Program-made: the position numbers and the translations under genes
Shown here: in pieces, positions 1-7,273 of the stretch
Numbering within the stretch: position 1 is the stretch's first letter
How the letters are laid out: every line of letters begins with the position of its first letter
Assembly: GCA_002388005.1 (NCBI GenBank)
Contig: DGLO01000006.1
Span: 1-19,543, forward strand
Direction of reading: 5' to 3'
Length of the DNA stretch: 19,543 bases
From: Candidatus Neomicrothrix sp. UBA4542
GTDB lineage: Bacteria; Actinomycetota; Acidimicrobiia; Acidimicrobiales; Poriferisodalaceae
Notes under the pieces: generated by a model
What the model saw: the letters and a program-made list of their open reading frames with translations, nothing else
The model's database searches: none
Told to the model about the DNA's origin: nothing

Positions 1-848
1 TTTCTTTCAGTCCCTCCCGGGACGAAGCCACTTTCTACTAATTGATGCACCTCGGGGAGCAGAGGAACTGCTGAGGTTTCCACCACAGCTGAAAGACCGC
101 TCGCGGCTGTTAGTTCGTGCAAATGACCCAGCAAGCCGAACCCTGTGACATCTGTCGCAGCGGTTGCGTTGACCCGGTTCGCTGCTGCCGCCGCGGCGGC
201 GTTGAGTCTGGTCATCTCCTGAGTGCCTGTTGTGTAGATGTTTTCGAGCGAACCTCCAGTTTCGATCGCATCGGGTGTAGATCGCTTTACTGCGGTTGCC
301 AATAGTCCGGTCCCAATCGGTTTTGTTAACACCAGTGTCTGCCCTGGCTGACCACCACCGTTTGTTAACAGATCTTTGGGATCGACTTCGCCCACTACTG
401 ACATCCCATACATCGGTTCGGGGCCATCAACGGTGTGGCCGCCTGCCACGACCCAGTTGCCAGCTTCGGCAGCTCGTTGGCCGCCTGAAAGCACTAGTGA
501 GAGTAGTTCGAGGGGCAACTTGTCCTTTGGCCACGCAACGAGGTTTAAAGCGAAGAGCGGTGTGCCGCCCATTGCGAATACATCGCTAGCTGCGTTTACC
601 GCTGAGATTTCCCCCCAAAGAATGGGATCGTCGACTATGGGTGTGAAGAAGTCGGCCGTCGCGACCAGAGCTTTACCGTCAGGGCGGCTCCAGACGGCGG
701 CATCGTCACTATTTTCTGAACCGACGAGCAAGTCGTCGCTGTCCGGCTTGGGCAGGTGACGCAGCACGTGCGCCAGGTCGCTCGGACCGAGCTTGCAAGC
801 TCAACCGGCGCCGTGGCTGTACTGGGTAAGTCGAATCAAACTTGTCAC
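1..848 (-). CDS. selD: Selenide, water dikinase SelD, selenocysteine-containing, 3' end beyond window
   Basis: Selenophosphate synthetase: makes selenophosphate from selenide and ATP for selenocysteine and selenouridine synthesis in the cytoplasm. Read through one in-frame TGA at 801-803, the minus strand gives a continuous frame from GTG at 846-848 to the window edge, about 282 residues of a usual ~345. The N-terminus reads YSHGAG-Sec-ACKLGPSDL, matching the family's SHGAGCGCK, where the first Cys is catalytic (Cys17 in E. coli). Here it is Sec16, and the essential Lys is Lys19. Further family signatures follow: TADFFTPIVDD, SAVNAASDVFAMGG, a GGHT element, DVTGFGLLGH and a final VPGGTER. The start is uncertain: GTG 848 has only GGAA close by, and TTG at 837-839 is the alternative. 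An in-frame TAA at 885-887 limits the start. It lies 42 bases after a nucleoside hydrolase gene, probably in one transcript. Ordinary gene calling would start it after the TGA and lose the active site. Confidence 0.95.
780..803 (-). promoter_or_regulatory. Sec codon plus candidate bacterial SECIS hairpin in selD
   Basis: The TGA occupies 801-803. Eight bases later, at 780-792, the mRNA can fold as GCUC-GGUCC-GAGC, a 4 bp stem with a five-base loop, or 5 bp with a GUC triloop. Bacterial SECIS elements are short hairpins just downstream of UGA whose apical loop usually carries G-U bases for SelB binding; the E. coli fdhF loop is AGGUCU. The GGU here starts 13 bases after the UGA, which is on the short side. 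The fold was made by eye. Confidence 0.65.
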
Positions 849-890
849 GGTTCCACGGTATATGGCTGCATCGACGCTAGGGGCTTATGC

Positions 891-1814
891 CTAGCTATAT
901 GCAGAGAGCGTTTGAAGAAGAATCTTCATTCCTTGATCTCGATCGACGCCGTATTCGACCTCGCAGTTCAACGGCTCTTCGCCCCAACCCCGCTCGTCCA
1001 CCACCGTCATTCCTCGGGTGTGCGCACCGTCTATTTCAACTCGGACGCTTCTCGACTGGAACTCGAATAGCTCAGGGTGTGTTACAGCTAGGACAGCGCA
1101 TGGGTCGTGAAGAGGTGCTCGTTGGCCATGGGTGCGTTTTCGGTGAGAGGCAAGATAGAAGTCGAAGAGATCGGCTGCGAAAAGGCTTGCCCGATTTCCC
1201 AAAGTTCTTAAGTCTGCAATCAGTTGTTCGTCTATTCCGAATTGATGGGTGAGGTTGAGTCCTGCCATCAAAAGCTTCTTGAAACCCGCGTCAAACACGA
1301 TCGAAGCGGCGTGCGGGTCTGCCCAAACATTGAATTCTGCTGTAGCGGTCACGTTACCGGCGCCAGCGCTTCCACCCATGATCGAGACGCCAGCTACTCG
1401 ATCAACGATGTCGGGTGCCTGCCGTACCGCTAAGGCAATATTGGTGAGGGGACCTACGGGCACCAGCCATATGTCGTCGTTGGTGCGAATTGTTTCGATG
1501 ATGAAGCCCACGGCATCGTTACTGGCGACCTCTCGCGATATCTCGGGCCTATCTGGTCCATCTAGTCCGCTTCTCCCATGGGCCTCTTCGGCGTGGCGTG
1601 GTGCGACCATCAGCGGTCTACTTGCTCCAGCGTGCACTTCAGCATCGAGATTAAGAAGTTCCGTCATGATCAAAGCATTTTCGGTCGTAAGGCTCAACGG
1701 GGCGTTGCCTGAGACCGTGGTGATTCCGAGGATGTTGGTGAGTTGACCAGCCATCATGATCGCTATCGCGTCGTCGTGTCCGGGGTCGCAGTCGATGATG
1801 ATGTTCGGCGTCAT
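891..1814 (-). CDS. Inosine/uridine-preferring nucleoside hydrolase family protein
   Basis: A 307-residue protein of the calcium-dependent nucleoside N-ribohydrolase family, which cleaves ribonucleosides to base and ribose in salvage or catabolism. The N-terminal metal-binding motif DCDPGHDDA is at residues 8-16. A central MGGSAGAGN element is followed by AEFNVWADPHAA, and near the C-terminus LHDPCAV supplies the catalytic His and the last metal-binding Asp. All landmarks are present, so it should be active; substrate preference cannot be read from the sequence. Its ATG overlaps the stop of the upstream DinB-like gene in ATGA (1811-1814), indicating translational coupling. selD starts about 42 bases downstream. 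No signal peptide is visible, so it is cytoplasmic. Confidence 0.92.
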   Translation of the reverse strand: MTPNIIIDCDPGHDDAIAIMMAGQLTNILGITTVSGNAPLSLTTENALIMTELLNLDAEVHAGASRPLMVAPRHAEEAHGRSGLDGPDRPEISREVASNDAVGFIIETIRTNDDIWLVPVGPLTNIALAVRQAPDIVDRVAGVSIMGGSAGAGNVTATAEFNVWADPHAASIVFDAGFKKLLMAGLNLTHQFGIDEQLIADLRTLGNRASLFAADLFDFYLASHRKRTHGQRAPLHDPCAVLAVTHPELFEFQSRSVRVEIDGAHTRGMTVVDERGWGEEPLNCEVEYGVDRDQGMKILLQTLSAYS

Positions 1815-2527
1815 AGTCTTTGCATTCCGGGCCCGTTGTCGTCAGTGTCGCCCCAGTAATGCGGGAGGCGCAGATAGCCGACTCTCGGAAGTTCTACCGC
1901 GACCTCTAAGCCTTGGTGAAGCTTGAGCCGTTGAATGGTTCGGATGTGGGTCAACATTTCGTAGAAAACCATCCACAACGACCCTTCGAGATCGTAAATG
2001 ATGTCTCGTTCATCATCAGCGGAGAAGTTGGCGCCCCTCGGGAGTGTCTCAATCACATATTTCCAGAAATCTGTTCCTCTCACAGTCCGAAAATCAGACC
2101 GCAGGACCTCGATGGGTTGCTCTTGAACGACTTGGTCAAGCCATCCCACACCGAGTTGGAGATGAGCGAACAGTTCGGGTAGCTCCCAGAAAAGAGTTTC
2201 ATCGAGAACTCGGTCCCATTTGTTTTCTGGACCCATTTGATGTTCGCGCCAATCGATTGGTTGCGGAACGTCGCCTTCGGGCCACAAGAAATGGCCTGCG
2301 CGTCGTTTTGTGAATACCAACGAATCCCACGCGATATGAGAAACTTGTCTTCTGCAGGACCACCACATCCACTCTTTCTCAGGTGAGGAATCGTGAAAAT
2401 CCAGCTGTTCATCTGATAATCCCAATGTTTCCGCGCGGGCCCAGTCAACGATGTGGCGATACCAGGGCATGGCGCCCAAGGTTGGGTCCGCGGGCATTTC
2501 TAGAATCTTCGGGTCGGTTACAGCCAC
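1811..2527 (-). CDS. DinB/mycothiol-transferase-fold protein
   Basis: A 238-residue protein that fits the DinB four-helix-bundle superfamily, which includes metal-dependent thiol S-transferases using mycothiol or bacillithiol. Visible support: an early helix ending WYRHIVDWARAE, the His-containing RRQVSHIAWDSL near residue 60, and a late EMLTHIRTIQRLKLHQG helix. Such spaced histidines bind the metal in the family. The tail PHYWGDTDDNG is unusual and not something I can assign. The start is a GTG at 2525-2527 without a convincing Shine-Dalgarno. It follows gcvP by 43 bases and overlaps the nucleoside hydrolase by 4 bases. Its substrate is unknown; the superfamily call is good but not certain. 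Confidence 0.7.
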   Translation of the reverse strand: MAVTDPKILEMPADPTLGAMPWYRHIVDWARAETLGLSDEQLDFHDSSPEKEWMWWSCRRQVSHIAWDSLVFTKRRAGHFLWPEGDVPQPIDWREHQMGPENKWDRVLDETLFWELPELFAHLQLGVGWLDQVVQEQPIEVLRSDFRTVRGTDFWKYVIETLPRGANFSADDERDIIYDLEGSLWMVFYEMLTHIRTIQRLKLHQGLEVAVELPRVGYLRLPHYWGDTDDNGPGMQRL

Positions 2528-2570
2528 ACTCTGACGCTAGTCGTGGCGTTCTCGTTAAAGCTTCGTGTTC

Positions 2571-5417
2571 TTAGAGTTCCTCGTACGCTTTCGGCTCCGG
2601 GCAACTGCACACAAGGTTGCGGTCTCCGTGTGCTCCATCGATCCTGCTGACCGGTGGCCAGTATTTGTCTTGCCGGATTGACGGCATCGGGTAAGCAGCT
2701 TCTTCGCGTGTGTATGGATGCTCCCACTTCGTTGTGAGGAGATCTTCAGCCGGATGCGGAGCGTTAACGAGCGGGTTGTTCTCTGTTGGCCATTCTCCAG
2801 ACTCGATCCGAGAGATTTCGTTGCGGATGTTGATCATGGCATCGCAGAATCGATCGATTTCTTCTTTCGATTCACTTTCGGTTGGTTCCACCATCAATGT
2901 GCCGGCGACAGGGAACGACATAGTTGGAGCGTGAAACCCATAATCGATAAGCCGTTTTGCGACGTCATCGACACTGACAACATCAGACAGAGGACGCAAG
3001 TCCAGGATGCATTCGTGAGCCACCAGTCCGCTCTTACCTCGATAGAGCACCGGGTAAATATCGCTTAGTCGACACGCAATGTAGTTAGCGTTGAGAATCG
3101 CCACGCTGGTGGCTTGTTCGAGACCCTCCGATCCCATCATCGCGATGTACATCCACGGGATTGGCAGAATTCCCGCCGATCCCCACGGAGCGCCAGAAAT
3201 TGCGCCGGGACCAGACTTGGGTCCGGCTTCGGGCACTACCGGATGGTTTGGCAAAAACGGGGCGAGATGACTCTTCGCTGCAACCGGGCCAATACCGGGT
3301 CCACCGCCGCCATGAGGTATGCAGAACGTCTTATGGAGGTTCAGATGGCTTACATCAGCACCGAAATGCCCAGGATGGGCTAACCCCACTAATGCGTTGA
3401 GATTGGCTCCATCGACGTACACCTGCCCTCCAACGTCATGAATGACGTCACAAATTCGCCCGATGCCTTCCTCAAAAACACCGTGAGTAGAGGGATACGT
3501 CACCATCATCGCCGCGATGTCTTGCCCGTATTTGCTCACCTTCTCGTCAAGATCGGCTAGGTCGACATCTCCGCTCTCGTCGCAGTCAACGACCACCACC
3601 CTAAGGCCGGCCATGACCGCTGAAGCTGCATTGGTTCCGTGGGCTGAGGATGGGATCAGGCAAATATCTCGTCCCTGGTCACCCTGCGCTTGGTGATAGC
3701 GCCTTATTGCTAATAGACCCGCGAATTCGCCTTGAGAGCCGGCGTTGGGTTGAAGAGAAATAGCGTCGTACCCCGTGCAGGCGAGCAGCCATTGCTCCAA
3801 CTCCGCGATCAGGGCGAGGTATCCCTTTGCTTGGTCAAGCGGCGCGAATGGGTGAATGTCTGAAAATTCGGGCCAGGTAATCGGCTCCATTTCGCTAGTC
3901 GCGTTCAATTTCATGGTGCAACTGCCGAGGGGAATCATTCCGCGATCAAGAGCAATGTCTTTGTCAGCTAGACGTCTGATGTATCGGAGCATCTCGGTCT
4001 CAGAGCGATAGGAATTAAATACTGGATGGGTTAAGAAATTCGATTTGCGTTGATTCTTGAGAGGTAGCCCTGACGGAGTTTGCGAAATGTCAGGCGTTTG
4101 GTTCTTGCACTCAAACGCGCGTAGTAACGACGTCACAACTTCCAAGTCACAGGTTTCGTCGAACGACACTCCCACGGTGTCCGAATCAATCCGGCGCAGG
4201 TTGATTCCCTCAGCGAGAGCACGTTCTAAAACCTTGTCGGCGTTGTCGGGAACTCGCACAGTGAGTGTGTCGAAGAAGGTTTCGTTCAACACCGCGATAT
4301 CTGAGTTTCGGAGATTCTCTGCGAGGAGCGACGTCAGCTCATGTACCGTTTGAGCGATTTTCTTTAACCCATCTGGGCCGTGCCACACCGCGTACATTGA
4401 GGCGAGGACGGCGAGAAGCACTTGAGCAGTGCAAATGTTGCTCGTAGCCTTTTCTCGCCGGATGTGCTGCTCACGGGTTTGTAGAGCCAATCGCGTAGCT
4501 GAACGGCCACGGCTGTCAACTGAAACGCCCACGAGGCGACCAGGCATAGATCGCTTGTGAGTTTCCAGAGCCGCCAGATACCCCGCATGCGGACCGCCGA
4601 AACCAAGAGGAACTCCAAAACGTTGCGAAGTTCCCACCACCAAATCCGCGCCGAGTTCGCCCGGCGGCGTCATTAGGCAGAGAGCTAGAAGATCAGCCGA
4701 AACACATACCAACCCTTGGCAATCATGCATTTTGGCGGCGATGTCTTCGAGGTCTCCGATCTTTCCCGAAGACCCCGGATATTGAAGTAACACCGCGTAA
4801 CACGTTTCCGGGTTGAGATCCTCCCAAGGGTCTCCGATTTGTATTTCGACGCCGAGCGCTTGGGCTCGAGTGGCAACAACGTCGACGGTTTGTGGGTGAC
4901 AATCAGCATCGACGAAAAAACTCTCGGCTTTGCTTTGAGTCAGACGTCGGGCCATCGTCATGGCTTCAGCTGCGGCCGTACTCTCGTCTAACAGCGAACT
5001 ATTCGCGATCTCCATTCCGGTCAGATCGCAGACCATTGTTTGGTAATTAAGTAAGGCTTCAAGGCGTCCCTGACTTATTTCGGGCTGATAAGGGGTGTAC
5101 GCGGTGTACCAAGCTGGACTTTCTAGTATTCGCCGAACCACAACGGCGGGAGTGAAGGTGCCGTGATAACCCATTCCGATCAGGGACTTCGCTGGATGAT
5201 TTAGATCAGCAAGCTCACGGATCCGAGATATGGCTTGGAGTTCATCCAGAGCCGGAGGGAGTTCGAGGTCACCGCGTCCCCGAATCGACGCCGGAATGGC
5301 GGCATCACAAAGGTCTCGAATGTTGGAATAACCGAGCTCGGAGAGCATCAACTCAATATCTGACGCTCGGGGACCTAGGTGTCTGTGAACGAAGTCGCTT
5401 GGCGAGGCAGGGGTCAT
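2571..5417 (-). CDS. gcvP: Glycine dehydrogenase (decarboxylating), glycine cleavage P-protein
   Basis: The PLP-dependent P-protein decarboxylates glycine and passes the aminomethyl group to the lipoyl arm of GcvH. At 948 residues it is the full single-chain form, with two homologous halves as in E. coli. The N-terminus FVHRHLGP is typical. The PLP lysine is Lys696 in LNLHKTFCIPHGGGGPG, and the SSAHGTN and VDGANLNA elements of the C-terminal half are present. The C-terminal end is also typical: YWPPVSRIDGAHGDRNLVCSCP. It begins 9 bases after the gcvT stop, so both genes share one transcript downstream of the glycine riboswitch. No gcvH lies in the window; the H-protein and lipoamide dehydrogenase must be encoded elsewhere. 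Confidence 0.98.
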   Translation of the reverse strand: MTPASPSDFVHRHLGPRASDIELMLSELGYSNIRDLCDAAIPASIRGRGDLELPPALDELQAISRIRELADLNHPAKSLIGMGYHGTFTPAVVVRRILESPAWYTAYTPYQPEISQGRLEALLNYQTMVCDLTGMEIANSSLLDESTAAAEAMTMARRLTQSKAESFFVDADCHPQTVDVVATRAQALGVEIQIGDPWEDLNPETCYAVLLQYPGSSGKIGDLEDIAAKMHDCQGLVCVSADLLALCLMTPPGELGADLVVGTSQRFGVPLGFGGPHAGYLAALETHKRSMPGRLVGVSVDSRGRSATRLALQTREQHIRREKATSNICTAQVLLAVLASMYAVWHGPDGLKKIAQTVHELTSLLAENLRNSDIAVLNETFFDTLTVRVPDNADKVLERALAEGINLRRIDSDTVGVSFDETCDLEVVTSLLRAFECKNQTPDISQTPSGLPLKNQRKSNFLTHPVFNSYRSETEMLRYIRRLADKDIALDRGMIPLGSCTMKLNATSEMEPITWPEFSDIHPFAPLDQAKGYLALIAELEQWLLACTGYDAISLQPNAGSQGEFAGLLAIRRYHQAQGDQGRDICLIPSSAHGTNAASAVMAGLRVVVVDCDESGDVDLADLDEKVSKYGQDIAAMMVTYPSTHGVFEEGIGRICDVIHDVGGQVYVDGANLNALVGLAHPGHFGADVSHLNLHKTFCIPHGGGGPGIGPVAAKSHLAPFLPNHPVVPEAGPKSGPGAISGAPWGSAGILPIPWMYIAMMGSEGLEQATSVAILNANYIACRLSDIYPVLYRGKSGLVAHECILDLRPLSDVVSVDDVAKRLIDYGFHAPTMSFPVAGTLMVEPTESESKEEIDRFCDAMINIRNEISRIESGEWPTENNPLVNAPHPAEDLLTTKWEHPYTREEAAYPMPSIRQDKYWPPVSRIDGAHGDRNLVCSCPEPKAYEEL

Positions 5418-5426
5418 GTGTAGATC

Positions 5427-6575
5427 TCAGTGTCTTTGGTATCGGTGGGGGATAAACGGAAGTGAGGTGACTTCACAAGGAACCTGTTTTCCTCGGACGT
5501 CAGCGACCAACGAAGTTCCGGCGTCGGCAAATTCGGTATCGACGTACCCCATGGCAACGGGTCGATCGCAACTGGGGCCGAAGCCGCCGCTGGTAACTAT
5601 GCCCACCGAGTCGAGTTCTGTTGATTGAAGTTCAGCACCGTCGCGGATTGGGCGTTTGGTGAGAGCTGAAATTCCTACCCGTTTTCGTGGCGGTCCCGAA
5701 GACAACTGATCCAAAATTGTTTGCGCACCAGCGAACGTAGCGTCGCGTCTGCGGCGTTGCTGGATAGTCCAGGCAAGTCCGGCTTCGATTGGGGTTGTGC
5801 TGGTGGTCAACTCGTGACCGTAGAGACATAGACCGGCTTCTAGGCGCAAGCTATCCCTCGCGCCGATCCCGCAGGGAACAACCCGATCATCTTCTAGAAG
5901 TTGTTCAGCGATCCCTTCGACGCTTTCGGCGGGGACAATAAGTTCGAAGCCGTCCTCACCTGTGTAGCCGCTACGGCTGATATCGCAGCTGATGCCGTTT
6001 ACCTGAAACTCTTGCCACTGCATGAATTTGAGGTCAGCTATTTCGGTGGAGAACCCGGACAGCACCTCAGAAGATTTTGGTCCTTGAAGTGCTAGTTGAG
6101 CGAGATCGCTGCGAACCACGATCTCCGCAAAGCCAGAAGTTGTGTCTCTTATGTAGTCCAAGTCGTCTTCGGTTCGTGCCGCGTTTAATACAAGACGAAG
6201 GTGAGCGTCGCTTCGACTGACGATCAAATCATCGACGACCCCACCTTCGTCGTTGGTTAAGACGCCGTAGCGCAACTGCGTGCGTGGTAAATCAGTTACC
6301 GAAATTGGGGTGATTTTCTCCAAACTCTCTGCTGCTGTTTGAAGATCGTGACCCTTGAGGGGCAGTATCTCGACGATGCCCATGTGACTGACGTCGAAAA
6401 GCCCAGCGGAGGTTCTTGTTGACGTGTGTTCGCTGATTATCCCGTCAAAGTTGAGTGGTAACTGAAAGCCCGCGAATGCGACCATGCGGGCTCCGCGCCT
6501 GCGATGTAACTGTTCAAGCGGGGTCTGTTGGAGATGCCCACTGTTCGGATTTTCAGGTGGAGAAGTTTCGGTCAT
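5427..6575 (-). CDS. gcvT: Aminomethyltransferase, glycine cleavage T-protein
   Basis: The T-protein transfers the methylene group from the GcvH aminomethyl-lipoyl arm to tetrahydrofolate, releasing ammonia. It has 382 residues, close to the usual 360-375. Family signatures visible: TPLEQLHRRRGARMVAFAGFQLP at the N-terminus (split TPLEQLHRRRGAR / MVAFAGFQLP), FDVSHMG, the RSGYTGEDGFEL segment, CGIGARDSLRLEAGLCLYGHE and a C-terminal GYVDTEFADAGT. The ATG at 6573-6575 is preceded by a GGCGG-like site. Its leader contains two glycine riboswitch aptamers, and gcvP follows 9 bases after its stop. The gene order T-P without H is simply a split glycine cleavage locus. Confidence 0.97.
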   Translation of the reverse strand: MTETSPPENPNSGHLQQTPLEQLHRRRGARMVAFAGFQLPLNFDGIISEHTSTRTSAGLFDVSHMGIVEILPLKGHDLQTAAESLEKITPISVTDLPRTQLRYGVLTNDEGGVVDDLIVSRSDAHLRLVLNAARTEDDLDYIRDTTSGFAEIVVRSDLAQLALQGPKSSEVLSGFSTEIADLKFMQWQEFQVNGISCDISRSGYTGEDGFELIVPAESVEGIAEQLLEDDRVVPCGIGARDSLRLEAGLCLYGHELTTSTTPIEAGLAWTIQQRRRRDATFAGAQTILDQLSSGPPRKRVGISALTKRPIRDGAELQSTELDSVGIVTSGGFGPSCDRPVAMGYVDTEFADAGTSLVADVRGKQVPCEVTSLPFIPHRYQRH

Positions 6576-6603
6576 GTTCCGCCGGTCCGCGTCTGATCTG
6601 ACG

Positions 6604-6800
6604 CCCCGCGCTGTCGTGGAACCTGAGAGATTGGCCGCTAATCGCAGTTTTCCCCTTCGGTGGAGAGACCCTAAGGCCCCTCACTCTCCAGCGTTGCTTC
6701 TTCCCTGCGGTCCGGGGGCCTGAGAGATTCCCGGGGCGGTTGCTCCTTCGGCGCCGACCAAATGAGGTCTACAAGACGGTCGAACTCTCCCACTGGGCTT
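6604..6800 (-). promoter_or_regulatory. Tandem glycine riboswitch upstream of gcvT
   Basis: Two glycine aptamers sit head to tail in the gcvT leader. The first covers about 6701-6800, beginning with GGGAGAG, with core CCGAAGGAGCAA at 6740-6751 and the closing CTCTCAGG at 6719-6726. The second covers about 6604-6692: GGAGAG start, core CCGAAGGGGAAAAC at 6647-6660 and CTCTCAGG at about 6622-6629. These are hallmarks of the gcvT class, where glycine binding usually switches on glycine cleavage genes. About 30 bases separate aptamer 2 from the ATG. I do not see a clear intrinsic terminator in that space, so control may act on translation initiation; this is an inference. Confidence 0.95.
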
Positions 6801-6814
6801 CAGCAGCAACCCTC

Positions 6815-6820
6815 ATCCTA
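6815..6820 (-). promoter_or_regulatory. Possible -10 hexamer for the gcv leader
   Basis: TAGGAT on the minus strand lies about 15 bases before the first aptamer, a fitting place for a -10 element (consensus TATAAT). I could not find a convincing -35 box at the right spacing, so this is weak. If real, gcvT-gcvP is transcribed from its own promoter in the 83-base gap after arsC. Confidence 0.3.
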
Positions 6821-6883
6821 AACCGGATGTGTGGCAGGGATAGTGATAGTCGAGCCGGGAAGGGGGTCTTCACACCGGCGCTA

Positions 6884-7240
6884 CTACGCTAAGAATTCGG
6901 CAATGCGATCCTTAGGTCGCCCGATGATGGCTCGATCAGATTTCACGAGTACCGGCCGTTGCATAAGAGCTTTACGTTCCACCAAAAGGTCGATGACGGC
7001 CTGCGGATTTTCGACGTAGTCATCGGGGCTCAACCCAAGCTCTTTAAATTTGGAATCTTTTCTTACGAGATCTTCAACCGGATCTTCAAGAACGGAGACG
7101 ATCTGCTCCAACGTCGCTCGATCCGGTGGCGTCTTCATATAGAGAACCACTTCGGCTTCCACATTTTGCGTCTCGGCGACCGCCAAGGCATTCTTCGACG
7201 AACCTCAATGGGGGTTGTGATAGATCGTTACTTCGGCCAC
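6884..7240 (-). CDS. arsC: ArsC/YfgD-family reductase with catalytic selenocysteine
   Basis: A thioredoxin-fold ArsC-family protein of 118 residues, read through an in-frame TGA at 7205-7207. The N-terminus reads VTIYHNPH-Sec-GSSKNAL, matching the E. coli ArsC YHNPACGTSRNTL; Sec12 replaces the catalytic Cys12 that attacks arsenate. The three arginines that bind the oxyanion in ArsC are all kept: Arg60 in LVRKD, Arg95 in LMQRP and Arg108 in IIGRP. The start is fixed by GTG at 7238-7240 with AGGAG five bases upstream. Length and C-terminal sequence resemble the short YfgD branch, whose physiological substrate is uncertain, so arsenate reduction is probable rather than shown. It follows a crotonase by 33 bases in a serB-led run. 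No arsR, arsB or acr3 is nearby. A caller that treats TGA as stop yields only a fragment beginning near 7186. Confidence 0.93.
7172..7207 (-). promoter_or_regulatory. Sec codon plus candidate bacterial SECIS hairpin in the arsC-like gene
   Basis: Seventeen bases after the TGA (7205-7207), positions 7172-7187 fold on the minus strand as CUUGGC-GGUC-GCCGAG, six pairs (one G-U) closed by a GGUC tetraloop. Three more pairs, UGC with GCA, can extend the stem below a two-base bulge. The GGU begins 24 bases after UGA, within the range of known bacterial SECIS elements. The same GGUC loop occurs after the selD TGA. Folded by eye. Confidence 0.75.
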
Positions 7241-7245
7241 CCTGA

Positions 7246-7250
7246 CTCCT
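7246..7250 (-). promoter_or_regulatory. Ribosome binding site deciding the arsC start
   Basis: AGGAG on the minus strand, five bases before the GTG at 7238-7240. It places the start upstream of the in-frame TGA, which makes no sense for a gene beginning after the TGA. This supports readthrough as selenocysteine. Confidence 0.8.
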
Positions 7251-7273
7251 CACAATTGGTCGGCACGACCGTA

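Noticed and set aside
117..759. Several plus-strand open frames over the left 750 bases
   Set aside because: They are antisense shadows of selD, whose minus-strand frame gives a continuous, clearly conserved protein.
801..803. TGA in selD as a nonsense mutation making a pseudogene
   Set aside because: It is the only interruption, sits at the exact catalytic position known to be Sec in other SelD proteins, is followed by a hairpin, and a second gene in the window shows the same pattern.
6801..6883. Intrinsic terminator between arsC and the riboswitch
   Set aside because: Some GC-rich complementarity exists, but no strong stem followed by a T-run was found on the minus strand.
6884..7186. A 100-residue ArsC-like gene starting at 7186
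   Set aside because: It lacks the active-site strand and has no ribosome site. The AGGAG and GTG at 7238-7250 with TGA readthrough restore the full family N-terminus.
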